From: Accumulibacter jenkinsii
GTDB taxonomy: Bacteria > Pseudomonadota > Gammaproteobacteria > Burkholderiales > Rhodocyclaceae
Direction: 5' to 3'
DNA length: 64,000 bases
Assembly (NCBI GenBank): GCA_036625225.1
Contig: JAZKUF010000002.1
Span: 1,106,223-1,170,222 of the forward strand
Shown here: positions 62,901 through 64,000 of the stretch, one piece after another
Layout of the letters: each line of letters begins with the position of its first letter
How positions within the stretch are numbered: the stretch's first letter is position 1
Translations under genes and position numbers: made by a program
The notes under the pieces: generated by a model
What the model saw: only the letters and a program-made list of their open reading frames with translations
The model's database searches: none
Told to the model about the DNA's origin: nothing

Positions 62901-64000
62901 ATGATTTTGACGCACAAGCTTCGCCCGCGGCTGACGGCGTTGCTGCTGTGCCTGGCGGGCCAGATGCTGACCGCCTCGGCAATGGCCGCTGAGCCCGCCG
63001 TGCCACCAGCAGGCATCGAGGCCGGAGAAGTGGCCGTACAGACCGATGCCGCCCCCGACTGGCAGGCGAGCACCCTCAGCGGAGACTGGGGAGGCGCCCG
63101 CAAGTGGCTGTACGACGCCGGCGTCGAGGCCGACCTCGTGTACACCGCCGACTTCCTGCGCAACAACACCGGCGGCCTGCAACGCGGCAGCGCCTACATG
63201 GGTCACCTCGACCTCATCGTGCAGCTGGACGGCGAGAAGCTCTTCGGCTGGACGGGCGGCTCCGGCTATCTGCAGTTGATCGACAACAGCGGCGACCGCT
63301 TCAACCTCAACCAGGTCGGCAGCCTGATGGGGGTCGACAACCTCGAAGCGCCGGTGAACCGCAGCGGCGTTTTCCAGGCCTGGCTACAACAATCCTTTCT
63401 CGACGGCCAGGCGTCGCTGCGGGTCGGCCTTTACCCGCTCGACAGCGAGTTCTATATCGCCGATGCGGCGGGAGTCTTCGTGCATCCATCCTTCGGCATG
63501 GGAGCCGAGGTGGCGAGCTTCGGCAGCCTCGCCGGGCCTTCGATCTATGCCACGAGTTCGTATGGCGCGCGACTGCGGGTCGATCCCGATCCCGCCTGGT
63601 ACGCCATGCTGGCGATCACGCAAGGGGTCGACAGCGCGCGCGCGCCGACCGCCGGCCCGCACCTGGGCTGGCAGGACGGTCGCGGCAGCATGCTGATCGG
63701 CGAAGTCGGCTTCAGCCCGCTCAAGGCGCAGCTCACCGGCGAGCCAGCCGGATCCGCTGGATCAGCCGGGAAGGATGACTTCGAGCCGATCAGCAAGCTG
63801 GCTATGGGAATCTGGCGCTTTTCGCCGCAATTTCCGGAGCTGGTGAACGTCGATGCCAGCGGCGAGCCGCAGTCGGCCACCCACTGGGGCGCCTATGCCA
63901 TCGCCGAACAGACGCTCTATCGCCTCCCGGAATCGAATCGCGATCTCGCAGCGTTCATCCGCTACGGCTTCACCGACGGTGCCACCACTCTCCTCGACTA
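62901..64000 (+). CDS. Carbohydrate-selective porin, OprB family (3' end outside the window)
   Basis: The frame is open to the window edge (366 codons seen). An N-terminal signal peptide (about 8-31, ending SAMAA) is followed by the OprB signature LSGDWGGARKWLYDAGVEAD and YTADFLRNNTGG. Repeated beta-strand segments such as AWLQQSFLDGQASLRVGLYP follow. OprB porins pass glucose and related sugars across the outer membrane. I chose the ATG at 62901 because of the strong GAGGGGGG site; an ATG at 62838 is in frame. Fur-like boxes lie upstream, unusual for a sugar porin. Confidence 0.88.
   Translation, partial: MILTHKLRPRLTALLLCLAGQMLTASAMAAEPAVPPAGIEAGEVAVQTDAAPDWQASTLSGDWGGARKWLYDAGVEADLVYTADFLRNNTGGLQRGSAYMGHLDLIVQLDGEKLFGWTGGSGYLQLIDNSGDRFNLNQVGSLMGVDNLEAPVNRSGVFQAWLQQSFLDGQASLRVGLYPLDSEFYIADAAGVFVHPSFGMGAEVASFGSLAGPSIYATSSYGARLRVDPDPAWYAMLAITQGVDSARAPTAGPHLGWQDGRGSMLIGEVGFSPLKAQLTGEPAGSAGSAGKDDFEPISKLAMGIWRFSPQFPELVNVDASGEPQSATHWGAYAIAEQTLYRLPESNRDLAAFIRYGFTDGATTLLD

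Overview
The window is a dense, GC-rich bacterial chromosome segment of about 60 protein genes with no rRNA, tRNA, IS element or CRISPR that I can see. Gene content and order (coaX-birA, dapF-DUF484-xerC, glnA-DUF4124-ntrB-ntrC, several DUF4124 and rhodanese proteins) point to a betaproteobacterium of the Rhodocyclaceae/Accumulibacter type. Acetate permease, a pyrophosphate-dependent phosphofructokinase, a glycogen cluster (glk-glgP-glgB-glgX) and a PstS-like protein fit a polyphosphate/glycogen-accumulating lifestyle. The taxon is inferred from gene content only.

Layout. 1-7.6 kb: 3' end of oligopeptidase A, an exported glutaredoxin-like protein, acetate permease with its DUF485 partner, a YjfB-like small motility protein behind a sigma-28-like promoter, PPi-PFK and class II aldolase. 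8-15 kb: Prc protease, ACR3/ArsR arsenite module, enolase with an N-terminal extension, and an SPFH-SHOCT protein. 15-21 kb: coaX-birA and the nitrogen regulon (ntrC, ntrB, DUF4124, glnA), with a sigma-54 promoter and an NtrC site before glnA. 21.5-25.4 kb: rhodanese, nadA, an Hsp33 lacking half of its zinc cysteines, and a GlcD-type FAD oxidase. 25.5-36.5 kb: a structured RNA candidate, then glk-glgP-glgB-glgX-rpe-gph-trpE, with a possible Trp leader peptide before trpE. 36.6-43 kb: katG, a palindrome-controlled DsrE-like/rhodanese pair, GNAT, and dapF-DUF484-xerC. 43-50 kb: diguanylate cyclase plus PstS-like protein, a lytic transglycosylase whose N-terminus carries a 9-bp tandem repeat, a DMT transporter with a His-rich tail, DUF2784, hslR and VanZ. 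50.2-53.7 kb: a Fur-box-controlled feoA-feoA-feoB-feoC operon. 54-62 kb: chemosensory genes (MCP, cheY, STAS, frameshifted cheA, MCP, cheW, cheB). 62-64 kb: a coiled-coil, probably truncated protein and the start of an OprB-type porin behind Fur-like boxes.

How it fits together. Carbon enters as acetate (ActP) or sugar (OprB porin, Glk) and cycles through glycogen (GlgP/B/X) and a glycolysis whose PFK step uses PPi. NtrBC/GlnA handles nitrogen. Feo takes up ferrous iron and KatG protects against peroxide.

The most interesting signal is the chemotaxis kinase CheA, which carries two tandem 24-residue motifs resembling the c-di-GMP-binding MshEN domain (nt 56805-56969). This suggests second-messenger input into chemosensing, although the cheA frame is broken near its 3' end.
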